In this document: piece after piece, positions 1 through 8,142 of the stretch
How the letters are laid out: every line of letters starts with the position of its first letter
How positions within the stretch are numbered: position 1 is the first letter of the stretch
Source of the DNA: Acanthaster planci
Lineage: Eukaryota > Echinodermata > Asteroidea > Valvatida > Acanthasteridae
NCBI RefSeq assembly: GCF_001949145.1
Contig: NW_019091478.1
Location: 32,832 to 49,137, forward strand
Direction of reading: 5' to 3'
Length of the DNA stretch: 16,306 bases
Program-made: the position numbers and the translations under genes
The notes under the pieces: generated by a model
What the model saw: only the letters and a program-made list of their open reading frames with translations
Databases searched by the model: none
Told to the model about the DNA's origin: nothing

Positions 1-41
1 TCTTAGGCATATTTCAAATAAAATAACAGAGCATAAAGTAC

Positions 42-780
42 ACGATTTCTCCTTTGTTCTTATAGTAATCTTGCACCGAAGTTAAAAACTACTTGTTCAC
101 TTGTGTTAAGTAGAAAAACGTGTATAAAACCTATGGGGAAAAATTAAATATTCAAAAATGAATATAAAATAAGGTGATGATGTCATTATGACGTCATCCC
201 TTTGCAATAAATCTTGCATCGGGGTCTTCGTTGGCTATCACTTTGGGAACGATCAAAAACTGCAAAGTTACCAAAATTGTCGCTCAAAAACGTGTACAAA
301 GTCAATGGGCTAGAAACACGTGTGTAGGAAAACTGCTCCTTTAATTTCATGTCACGTGATTTTTGTCTAAACTGGGAAAAATTATGAAATATTATTTAAT
401 AATTGGACACTTGGGTATATTTGCGATCGAACGGAAGGGAAAATTTAGTCTGATTTCTTCTTCGTTCTGGTAGTAATTCTCGGTCGAAGTTGAGGACTGC
501 TCACGCATTATGCGGGACAATGTGCGTACAAACCCTACGTTGTGCAACAACGCCATGCATGGTTCAATATGGGACAGTTTCTTGACAATTGAAAGCCCAG
601 GCAGGTGTGACCGTAATTCTGCAATAGCAGAATAGATAGGACAATCCGAAAACTGTGTGCAATCTGTGTACAAAGTCTATGGGGGAAAATTAATTCTTCA
701 AAAATCAATAATAAACTACGTAAGTTATCACTGTGAATTTCTTCTAGGACCGTCCTTGGATGATCACACAACTATCCTCC
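42..780. repeat. Diverged local repeat units of about 400 bp
   Basis: Positions about 42-140 and 449-540 align: both run from a GATTTCT-CTT-GTTCT start through TAGTAAT and CGAAGTT to GTGTA/GCGTACAAA-CCTA. A third partial copy lies near 205-312 (CTTGCATCGG, then ACGTGTACAAAGTCAATGGG) and a fourth near 664-745 (GTGTACAAAGTCTATGGGGG, then TTCTTCTAGGACCG). The TATGGGG-AAAATTAA-TTCAAAAAT block is shared by 131-165 and 677-712. The copies are too diverged for recent duplication. No gene is seen in this stretch. Confidence 0.45.
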
Positions 781-2383
781 AAGTTTGAAATTGTTCTGAT
801 TTTCCTAGGTGCCGAAGTGTAGGGGTAGAAAAATTTGGCTGAAGAAGAAGAAAAAAAAAAGGAAAGAAAAAAAAACCAGAACGATTACAATACTGGTTCT
901 GCTGAACTGCCGAACCAGCTAAAAAACCAGCAATGAATTTAAGTGTATATACGTGGATTTAAGGGGAAATTTTCAAAAAGAAAGATGCGGCTTCGAAAAC
1001 GATAAAGGTAAAGATCTGAATATCAACTTACTTTCTCTTACTTGGCCCAACATGTGGAATAGGTACGCCATGGATGGAATGTATTTACCTATCGTGTGTA
1101 CAAATTGCAATGGAATGACCCAGGGTGTTGTTGAATGGGAAAACAAACTACATGTAAATAAAACAGGTACCCCTTTTGGGGGATCCCACTTTCCCCGTGG
1201 CACTTTTGAAACTGCAGATGTCAGCAACTCAATGTAATCTCTGTATACTAGCTTCTGAAGTTTTGTATAGCTTAAAAGCATTACATACATATATACACGC
1301 ATACTTTAATGTGTAAATTAATCTTGTATCTGTGAAACAATGGCTTTAACTTGATGAGCACTATAAAGGGTGAAAAACAAATAAACAACTACGTGTGTTT
1401 ACTGCTGTCACTGTGACTGTTGCCTCCCAAGGTGATCCACTATTTGCATGTGTCATTATTCCTCCTGATTTGAGTCTAAGGGAAAATTGTACGCTCTTTG
1501 GTTCAACATGTTTTTGCATTATATTCCCTTTAACTAGGCTGAGATAAGTTGCAATGCTCTGGTTCACCGGAATCCAACTTCTTATGTATGAAACTGTTTC
1601 AGACTGGCATTTTCTGTGCCTGTTATATTAATTTTAGTGATTTGCAATCGAAGCATTAGGATACCATTTGCAATTCAACGAAAGTCTTACACAGACACAT
1701 GGTCTTCTGTAATGCAATTCAGCAATTTTTCCCCGAAATTTTAATATCATTTGGCACTTACATTATGTACGTATGAACTTTTCCTTCATTTAGTAAACGC
1801 ATGCAGGCCTATGTCCCTAATGAGGACTAAAAAGTGGACTAGATGAAATACTTTTGTATTGCTTTATATACTTTTTCTGAGTAACTCAGTCTAGGTGAAT
1901 TCCTCACCATAACATATGACTGGCAAATGGTTATTTTAACAATTGTAGGAAGCGACGACAGTTGACTGTTGGCACAATTTCTGACCGCAAATGGCACGCA
2001 CTTTCTAAACTTTAAAGAGCAAAAATTCACTCCTAAAAAAACAGGGAGTAAATCATTCAATCATGTGCTAACTCAAGACTTAATTTCATTTGAGTTTGTG
2101 CTTGGAGTAGATTTTCTTTTCAAATGATCTCTGAACTAAGTGATTTCACTTTATAAATGCTTATTCTAGAACCTAGCTTTGCGGTTTGGGAACCGAGAAA
2201 GCAGGTTTCATCTTCATTTCTACTGATCCCTAAGGTAAAGACACTGACACTTTGAGAATTCCAGCAACTGACGTCTCAACATACATGTAGCTCATTTAGT
2301 AAAGAAGAAGTCCATCATTCCATGGGGCAGGTTCAGGCCCCACATTAGGTTGCCTTCTGACTTCACAGAGATTCACAGTTACA
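781..2383. other. No assignable gene; 3' flank of gene 1
   Basis: A purine-rich A/AG tract lies at about 841-876. A plus-strand open stretch of 94 codons at 953-1237 contains WPNMWNRYAMDG and VCTNCNGM but shows no family resemblance, no clear splice sites and an AATAAA near its end, so I leave it unannotated. The remaining short ORFs look like chance. Part of 1700-2383 should be the 3' untranslated region of gene 1. The only poly(A)-like hexamer I see on the minus strand is an ATTAAA near 1738-1744, which is weak. Confidence 0.5.
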
Positions 2384-2784
2384 TTAAGCCCACCAAATTT
2401 CTGAATGTTCATCTATTTTCAGTTTATATTCACTTTCCCCATTTTCCGGTCCTCCATACCCCTCATCCTGTTCCAGGACAGTTACATACTGCATGTACAG
2501 TGGTCTGTCTTTTCCACTGTTCGTTATCATATCAAAGCGATCCCTACATTTCTCAAAGGTTCTTTCGAAGCAAATGAAGTAGATTGGCACTCCACTTTCA
2601 TCTCTCAGTTTGCCTTTGAAAAAGTACCCGCCTGTCTGTGTGGGTAGTGGAATGCTTTCAAATACGTGATGCCTCCACACCTTGAGATGCCATGGACGCA
2701 TCTTTCCTTTCCTGACATACAAGGACAAGTTCAGCTCTGCTATCAGGATTCGATCGCCGGGAGGTACAGAAGTTGTATCAGCAA
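2384..2784 (-). CDS. Exon 4: C-terminal RPA70-like OB-fold candidate domain
   Basis: The terminal exon starts after TTATCTTTCAG and ends in TAA (2386-2384), encoding about 133 residues. Key motifs in order: WHLKVW, then YFFKGKLRDESGVPIYFICF, RPLYMQYVTVLEQDEGY, GESEYKLKIDEHSEIW. The alternating hydrophobic strands and the L-x-DESG-x-x-I core followed by an aromatic F resemble the central strands of RPA70 DNA-binding domain A (family core L-DESGEI, then AF), including a later segment like the RPA 'ND-YE' strand. That is recognition by eye, not a search. The exon is clearly homologous to 13317-12932: 52 identities over 101 aligned positions with one gap. Purifying selection is suggested because the longest identical blocks (WHLKVW, GKLRDESG, IDEHS) are kept while the linkers diverged. 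Alternative: an unrelated beta-rich domain of unknown function. Confidence 0.8.
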
Positions 2785-5530
2785 CTGAAAGATAAAGATG
2801 CATGTATTGTGTGAATACTTTGTAATTAGGATAGTGTCCTTACTGAAACAAATTGAAGAATGGATTTGCTAAAGTTTTAGAATGTATTATGTTGTTATCG
2901 CCATAAAAATCCAACTGAAGAAGTTGATTCAAAGTTCAATTTGATTTCAACCAAAAGGGACCCTCATAAAAATTTGTTTTTATTTTAACACGCAAGAGGT
3001 ACATTAGAAAATGTGAAAAAACAGTACAGAGTAAATGAAGTTGTACATACGAAGGGAGTGATCAAAAAAATCCACAAATGAAAATGAGGAATGAAAAAAA
3101 AAATTAGTCAAAATTAGAAACGTTGATAGCTCATATAAATTGCACCCCTTTGGGAGCAAGACACAAACCCACCTTTTACATTATACATATCAAAAACCTG
3201 CTTCAGGGAAGGCAAGTGGGACAAAAAAAAGAGACCATTTTCTTTATAAATAGAAGAGAATTTCTTTTCCGTCATCCTCCCTAAAGTGTTTTAAAAGCCT
3301 CAACATACAGTCTCCTCGTCAGAAAGGCCATGACAATTGCACACAAAAGAAAGATTTGTTTGCCCAGCCCCAAAAAATCTCGCCCCACTCCTTCCATAAA
3401 CTTGAGAAATTAGGGGTCCCTGTTACATCTTGTCCCTGTTACATCTGACTTGCGATTTTGTAAGTTCAGAACACATTTTCTAATTTCCAAGAGTGATGAA
3501 TTAATGCAAATTACCCTCAAAACAAATAGTAATAGTTTGAAATCAACTCCAGTGATATTTCCATGTCAAATAACAAAGGTCAGATGTAACAAGGACATGA
3601 AAATGTCACACTGTTGGACCCCTAATTTCTGGAACTGCCCTTATACCATGTGTGTAGAGTTGCTTGATAAAGCCCATTTGAATGTACAACTAAACCCCCG
3701 ATCCAAGGCCATGCCCTGATGCAAGAAAAAAAAAAGAATAACAATATTCATAATGTGTCTGTTCGTACCACAATGGAAAGGCAATGGTCTCTCCTCTTGT
3801 TTGCCAGGTCTCTGATATCCCTCCTCAATTTCCTTGTTGGCGACGTCAGCTGTGTATGAATACAGACAAATGCAGGCAGACATATTAGTCCCTCATTATG
3901 TACCCTGAATGACATGGCCAAAACAGCAACAAAAAGGCATAAAATGATGAAAGGAAACTAGAAGTGGTCCCATGAAAAACTACAGTTAACACTCTTAAAG
4001 CACGCTCATTCGGGTAGTTCTACAAACCTCATAACAATGATGTGTAAAATCTGGAATCCAACGTACCTTACCAAAGGGGTTTGAAAAAGTGGCCATCTAC
4101 ATGTACATAATATTTTGCACCACAAACTTCCGTTTCTTTCAGTGTTAATCATGGTGTCTGGCGTCAGTACCCATGAACATTTTTGGTAAGAGTTCCACAT
4201 ACAGACAACACTAATTTCTCCTTAAAATGTTATAACAGCCATCAAAATGTGAAAACATGTCCCAAAAGGTGAAAAGTAAGGTCAGAGATGCAAATACCTG
4301 AATCTTTGACATCATCACGTTCTGCAGACTTCACCTTCTTCCTTGGACTGACAAATAGTGTATCTTCATCTCCTACTGTCAATATCAAGGACTCTGTTTG
4401 CAAGAAGGCCATAGTACTATTATAATTTCAGCGACAAACTAACACAAAGTGTTAATAAACCGAGAGTGATCGAATCTTTGAAATAATCATGTTCTGCAAG
4501 ACTTCATCTTTTTCCTTGCTTTAACATCATCCCCTGCCATGCCTGCTTTCAAATTCAACATTGAGGACTCTGAGCAAAGCTGCAGTAGTGTTATTTCAGC
4601 ACTGCAGAGAATCAACAAGAAGTTGACAACTTATAAAACAGGTCACCCTTAAGAATCATTAACATGCAAAGACTCACTTGAATCTCTCTTCAGACCGACA
4701 AGAGTTTCTAGCACCTGCTCCATCGTGGGTCTCTGCTTGTAATCTGGATTCCAGCAACTCCTTAAGAGGCATGCCCACCCTTCCGGACAGTCTTTGGGTA
4801 TTTCAAGTTTTTCTTTGTTTTGAACAACTGCAACATAAATTTCAAGCATAAGCTTCCCTGCATGGGGAATCTTGCCAGTAATCATTTCCCACATAACTAC
4901 AGCATAGGAGAAAACATCTGCCTTGGTTGTAACTTTAGGTCTGGCATTCCTTTTTTCATGATCATGAACAATGCCCATGACCTCTGGTGCCATCCAGGGA
5001 AATGATCCTCTGTGAGTATTGGTTGAAACTGTATAAACATGTTCCCTGGCTGTTCCAAAGTCAATTATCTTTAGAGTGTCATCTCTTGAAAGGACGAAAT
5101 TTGGGGACTTCACATCCCCGTGCTGGTACTTCATTCGATGAATGTAGCTTAAGGCCTCTGCACCCTCCTGAGCCCATTTCATGCACAGATCTTTGCTAAC
5201 TAGTGGCCAGTTTTTAGAGATTATGTTGTACAGTGATCCTTTCTCAGCATATTCAGCAACAATGACACAATGATCTGGAGGGATCTTGCACTTTACGACT
5301 CCCCAAAACTTGATGACATTTTTGTGGCACAGCTTAGCCAGAATTCTGGCTTCCTCCTCTCGAAATCGAATGCAGCTCTTTGCAGTGACCTGCTGGGTAG
5401 GGTATCCTTTAGGACTCCATTCTGCTTTGTACACTGAATTTCTGCCCTCGCTTGAACTTAATAGCTTACCGTATTTCAAGTCGGATTCGTCGATTATATT
5501 ATAGCCTGGCTCTTCCATCTGATCATGCAC
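2384..5530 (-). CDS. Four-exon gene: TKL-type kinase joined to an RPA70-like OB-fold candidate domain
   Basis: Join of 5530-4678, 4393-4298, 3849-3769 and 2784-2384, read on the minus strand. Exon lengths 853+96+81+401 sum to 1431 nt, giving 476 residues and a TAA stop. Donors read CAA/GTGAGT, CAG/GTATTT and GTG/GTACGA; acceptors end CAAACAG, CATACACAG and TTATCTTTCAG. Every junction is phase 1, so the frame stays open throughout. Residues 1-284 hold a protein kinase domain of the TKL group. Residues about 285-343 form a charged, probably disordered linker with the basic cluster PRKKVK. Residues about 355-476 form a compact domain shared with the neighbouring gene. If the C-terminal domain is an OB fold, the product could be a nuclear kinase that binds nucleic acid; this is inference. 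The start could be Met1 (5530) or Met5 (5518), and an upstream 5' exon is not excluded, because the frame stays open upstream of Met1. Confidence 0.75.
3405..3630. repeat. Imperfect inverted repeat (foldback) in the last intron of gene 1
   Basis: The left arm (3405-3449) contains AGAAATTAGGGGTCC and ends GTTACATCTGAC. The right arm (3579-3630), read in reverse complement, contains the same 15-bp and 12-bp blocks with a differently sized spacer between them. The left arm also has a short direct duplication, TCCCTGTTACATCT twice about 16 bp apart. The loop is about 130 bp. It looks like a degraded foldback/MITE-type insertion. It has no coding role and sits inside the 984-bp intron 3785..., that is 2785-3768. 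A loosely similar CAGAAAGGCCAT word upstream at about 3318-3330 may be a fragment of another interspersed repeat. Confidence 0.55.
3769..3849 (-). CDS. Exon 3: short charged linker
   Basis: An 81-nt exon with acceptor CATACACAG and donor GTG/GTACGA, phase 1 at both ends. It encodes DVANKEIEEGYQRPGKQEER followed by PLPFHC, with the first codon split across the junction. It is hydrophilic and rich in E, K, Q and R, with no recognisable domain; probably a flexible spacer between the kinase and the C-terminal domain. The call rests on phase agreement with both neighbours and on the corresponding two-linker-exon layout of the downstream paralogue. The exact boundaries are the weakest of the four exons. 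Confidence 0.6.
4298..4393 (-). CDS. Exon 2: acidic/basic linker with NLS-like cluster
   Basis: A 96-nt exon bounded by a CAAACAG acceptor and a CAG/GTATTT donor, phase 1 at both ends. It encodes roughly SLILTVGDEDTLFVSPRKKV followed by KSAERDDVKDS. The SPRKKVKSAER stretch is a short basic cluster of the classical nuclear-localisation type, and SP next to it is a possible proline-directed phosphosite. No folded domain is recognisable. It is supported by exact phase agreement with exons 1 and 3 and by a decayed duplicate only about 75 bp upstream of it in the same intron, which implies the unit was recognised as an exon when duplicated. Confidence 0.7.
4471..4569 (-). pseudogene. Decayed duplicate of linker exon 2
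   Basis: This stretch of the first intron aligns with exon 2 (4298-4393). Both share the AGTCC start after a CAG acceptor, the AAG-AAG/AAA-AAG lysine codons, GATGATGT, TCT(T)GCAGAAC and AAAGATTC near the end. The copy keeps a usable-looking acceptor (TTTGCTCAG). It has gained one G after TCTT, which shifts the frame into a TGA (SSMLNLKAG... ending KSCRT-stop), and its donor is GATTCG-ATCACT, with no GT. It therefore looks like a tandem exon duplication that lost function. If it were included in mRNA it would truncate the protein directly after the kinase domain. Confidence 0.7.
4678..5530 (-). CDS. Exon 1: complete TKL (MLK/ZAK/TAK1-like) kinase domain
   Basis: This exon encodes an almost complete kinase fold, expected to transfer phosphate from ATP to Ser/Thr. 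Visible landmarks, numbered from the Met at 5530: beta-3 lysine K51 in VTAK; acidic helix-C run E58-E60; hinge region VAEYAEKGSLYNII near 91-104; catalytic loop HGDVKSPN at 137-144 with D139, K141 and N144; DFG at 157-159; WMAPE at 179-183; DVFSYAVVMWEMITGKIP at 205-222; helix-I arginine in KQRPT at 265-269. The wording around the hinge, DFG and APE motifs resembles TAK1 and ZAK/MLK kinases. Two departures stand out. The glycine-rich loop (about residues 24-33, SSSEGRNSVY) lacks the usual three glycines, and HRD is HGD, making it a non-RD kinase. The catalytic K, D, N and DFG residues are kept, so activity is plausible but may be weak. The exon ends at a perfect GTGAGT donor; reading on would add only nine codons to a stop at 4649. 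Confidence 0.88.
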
Positions 5531-6060
5531 CTTTCTTGTAATATTTTGGTAGGTGGTACAGGTAGGTTATGTAGTAGACAGTTTCCTACGCCCGAGTAAG
5601 CTCAAGTTTTTAACTTATTTCAATGGCAAAAGCCACAATTGCATTACAAACTGTACACAACTTCCCGCGCGTATAAATTTGTGTACATAAACCTATGTGT
5701 GGGGCCCACACAGTACGAGATCCCGAACATGTTCACTTTCATCACTCCACGCAGTTAATCACCAGAAGGAAGATTGATTAAATATCGTCCTTCTGCAAGA
5801 ATATAGGATCCACTGATGTTCAAAAAAGTTCATTTCACGCTCCGAACTCCAGCATTATTCCAAGCGTGAAGCTAACCGCCACCAGTTAAGAGACAGATTG
5901 TAAAAGAGAGCCACTACAGCCCTACTTGTAGGGCTAGCATATGAGCAGATATGGCCGGCCTGGGAGAGACGAACATTTAGATAGTGGCGGTTAGAAAATA
6001 GGCGGGAAAGCTGTAAGCGCCAGTAAGGTGATTTTTGATTAGCGGTGTGAGAAAATAATT
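5531..6060 (-). promoter_or_regulatory. Putative 5' flank/promoter of gene 1 with E2F-like sites
   Basis: Immediately upstream of the kinase start the base composition becomes locally more CpG-containing (CCCGCGCG at 5664-5671, GGCGGG at 6001-6006). Two sequences resemble E2F sites: CTTCCCGCGCG at 5661-5671 and GGCGGGAAA at 6001-6009 (TTTCCCGCC on the minus strand). A TATAAAT/ATTTATA word lies at 5672-5678. These would fit S-phase-linked expression of a gene carrying an RPA-like domain, but short motifs occur by chance and no transcription start can be read from sequence alone. Confidence 0.3.
5872..5994. repeat. Nested inverted repeats upstream of gene 1
   Basis: CTAACCGCCAC (5872-5882) is the exact reverse complement of GTGGCGGTTAG (5984-5994), bounding a 123-bp segment. 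Inside it, AGCCCTAC-TT-GTAGGGCT (5918-5935) is a perfect 8-bp stem with a two-base loop. Just outside, TTCACGC (5834-5840) pairs with GCGTGAA (5864-5870). This may be a small foldback element or a paired regulatory site. The outer arms also end close to the GGCGGGAAA site. Confidence 0.5.
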
Positions 6061-7230
6061 ATGTCATGCACCTGCACCAGGGGAATCCCCGGACATTTAG
6101 CTGGTCCTCGTCACTTAAGGTTGCAAGCGCAACTGTATAAGGTGGGTGACGGTCATCAACATTCAATGATTACAACATTAATAATAAGTGTTATTTTTGG
6201 CTCACGAAGTCCTGAGATCATAGGCCATGCTGAGCTTCAGCGTTACTTTGCAAATAAAGTATCGTTTATCGAGCTGTTTCTCCGCTATTTCCGACAAGTA
6301 TGGCCCCATATCTACCGCTGTTCATCAAATAACTTGAATCCAGCTGTTACTTCATGAATAGCACGACACAACTCCGTGGGCCTACAGAGCCTATGCCGTG
6401 CTGTTCACCCTCAAAGCTTTTGTGCTTAAATTGTTAATGAAAAGTTACCCAGCTCTCAGTCTATGCAGGAAATACCCGCTGTGACACGCTCCACTGACAT
6501 GCTGGAGGAAGGAAAGGAAACGGTCAGGCAGGGTTGATTTTAATTTCAAATGAGACATTACCCACTGGTTGCACTCTATAGCCTCCATGCTGATAAACTT
6601 GAGCAGGTTCTGGGTTGCTCAAAACCTTGTGCAAATGTTAAACCATCAGAAAAACATGGATGGGTGAACAAAACAGTAACTTCCTGGAACCTTGTACTGT
6701 GATTTGTGTCTGTTACAATATGTTGCTGATGCTTAATCACAACAAATTTCATATACTTGCCCTGATCACAACTATACTACACTGTGAGAAGGAAAGGAAA
6801 TTCCCTGCTTCATCAGCTCAGTAAAACTTAAGCCATAAAGAGTGAGAAGGATTGTGCGAATTACTGCCTCTATTTTAGGAAGTGTTTAAAATAGAACAGA
6901 AAAAGTTAGCCATAACTTTCCTGCCAGTAGTAACCCATACATGTATTAGCTTTGCAGTATTTGAATTTTTTAGATTAAAATTTGTACATTCGATCTTTGA
7001 AATTTGCTGAAAGTGTGGAACCATTTATTAAAAATGAGTTCACTTAAGTCCTGAAATATGCCTAGAAGTCAGGACATACAAGCATATTATTTTGATTTGA
7101 GATTTACTTTTAATGTACTTTAAAGTGTTGAAAATTGAGCAGCACATGCAGGAAAAATGGAGTAAACATATCTGTTATAAGCTGGGACACAAAGAGTCAA
7201 AAATACATTTTACTTTCGAAATATAATGAG
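6061..7230. other. Intergenic, no gene supported
   Basis: A 98-codon plus-strand ORF at 6061-6357 starts at an ATG and points away from gene 1, but its translation shows no motif, signal peptide or family resemblance and no convincing donor follows it. A short inverted pair, AGCACG and CGTGCT, lies at about 6360-6403. The rest is AT-rich sequence without repeats that I can align. Confidence 0.4.
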
Positions 7231-7322
7231 AGATCTGTTTCATTTCCCTTCCTTCACAAAGCATGTAAATAGTCCCAAATCATAATCTTGCCTCTCAGAG
7301 AGGCCATAAAAAGTTTTATGAA
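7231..7322 (+). repeat. Interspersed repeat copy A
   Basis: It aligns over about 90 bp in the same orientation with 9868-9960. Shared blocks are TCT-TTTCATTTCC-TTCCT, ATGTAAA-AG-CCC, CTT-GC-CTCAGA-AGGCCATAAAA and GTT-ATG. The copies are clearly diverged. The family is not recognised, but two copies in one window suggest a genome-wide repeat. It directly abuts the C-tract stretch at 7337-7388. Confidence 0.6.
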
Positions 7323-7336
7323 ATTCCCAAGGTTTG

Positions 7337-7388
7337 CCCCCCTTCTCCCCCCCCCAAAAAAATAATACTGTCCCCCCCCAAAAAAAAT
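7337..7388. repeat. Low-complexity C-tract/A-tract block
   Basis: Two runs of the form C8-10 followed by A7-8 lie about 20 bp apart (around 7347-7362 and 7372-7387), preceded by a C6 run. The minus strand therefore carries several G-runs and could form a G-quadruplex. Similar C/G homopolymers occur at 11269-11277, 11389-11398 and 13553-13561, usually beside repeat sequence. Confidence 0.7.
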
Positions 7389-7389
7389 T

Positions 7390-8142
7390 GGGTTCCACAT
7401 TCGTCCTTGAAGATGGATTTCATTAAACAACTTATTCATTGGCTCAGAAATGATTCGTTTACTTTGAGAATTGAACTACTCAACACTATCAGCAAAATTT
7501 CGTTTCAGAGTTCAAAGTACATGCACATACCCTACCGAGCTGGGGTATGATTACACCTCATGTTTTGTTTAATAAGTCTAAGTTCATAAATGTATTGTTT
7601 TTTTCTGTTGACACGGCAAAGAAGCCTTTGAGATCAAGACATTCAAATGTATGTACATCAAGCAGAGCAGAGTCATCAGCACGGAAGAAAAATGTGCACT
7701 CTTTTACTGTCCATATAAACCCCAACAGTCCTCAATCCTTCACCTGTTGGTGGACTGAGGACTGTCAGGGTTAATAGATTTCTGAAACTTGTCTTGTTGT
7801 TTTCAACTTGTGTGCATACCTTTTGAAAGTTTCTGTTTACTATTTGTTTAGGTTGCTGTTGCCACAGGGAAGCGACCTTTCAGAACGATGAGAATGCATA
7901 CATTCTCAATGTAGATTTGTAAATTTATTCACATACACGTACAGACACAATCTGCCCTGAAAAGCTGAGAGGGGAGCAAATTGCTTACATACGCTGTATA
8001 GTCACCTAAAAGTAGCTATTGAACTGTGTCACCAATGCTTTGACAGGTCCAGTCTGATCAAAATAATTGACAATGATGACATGTATTTGTCTGTTCATTT
8101 CACTCCTACAGTTAATCTAAACTTAACCAATGGCCTCCTGCA
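7390..8142. other. No gene supported apart from the hairpin
   Basis: A 75-codon plus-strand ORF at 7547-7774 runs through the hairpin and has no recognisable motif. A short open segment after a TTTGTTTAG acceptor at about 7851 (VAVATGKRPFRT) stops within 22 codons. Neither can be connected into a gene from sequence alone. Confidence 0.35.
7718..7772. repeat. Short hairpin, 21-bp stem and 13-nt loop
   Basis: Positions 7718-7738 and the reverse complement of 7752-7772 match at 18 of 21 positions (shared blocks ACAGTCCTCA and CC ends). The loop is TTCACCTGTTGGT. No complementarity extends outside the stem, so it is shorter than a typical microRNA precursor. It could be a foldback remnant or a structured RNA element; no gene is assigned. 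Confidence 0.6.

Noticed and set aside
953-1237. 94-codon plus-strand ORF with CTNCNG and W-rich text
   Set aside because: No recognisable family, no splice context, an AATAAA inside, and an equally long ORF on the opposite strand.
2350-2647. Plus-strand ORFs over gene 1 exon 4 (also 4820-5504 over the kinase and 13016-13279 over gene 2)
   Set aside because: They are antisense shadows of the minus-strand coding exons, with no motif of their own.
2384-2784. Alternative reading of the C-terminal domain as the ZAK C-terminal region
   Set aside because: The kinase resembles ZAK/MLK, but the terminal motifs (WHLKVW, LRDESG, IDEHS) do not match what I recall of ZAK; the OB-fold reading fits better though it is unproven.
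3450-3719. 89-codon plus-strand ORF in the gene 1 intron
   Set aside because: It overlaps the intronic foldback, has no motif and is explained by chance.
4649-4677. Reading the kinase exon through to the in-frame stop at 4649 as a single-exon protein
   Set aside because: A perfect GTGAGT donor precedes it, and the downstream exons continue in the correct phase with a consistent total length; the nine extra codons look intronic.
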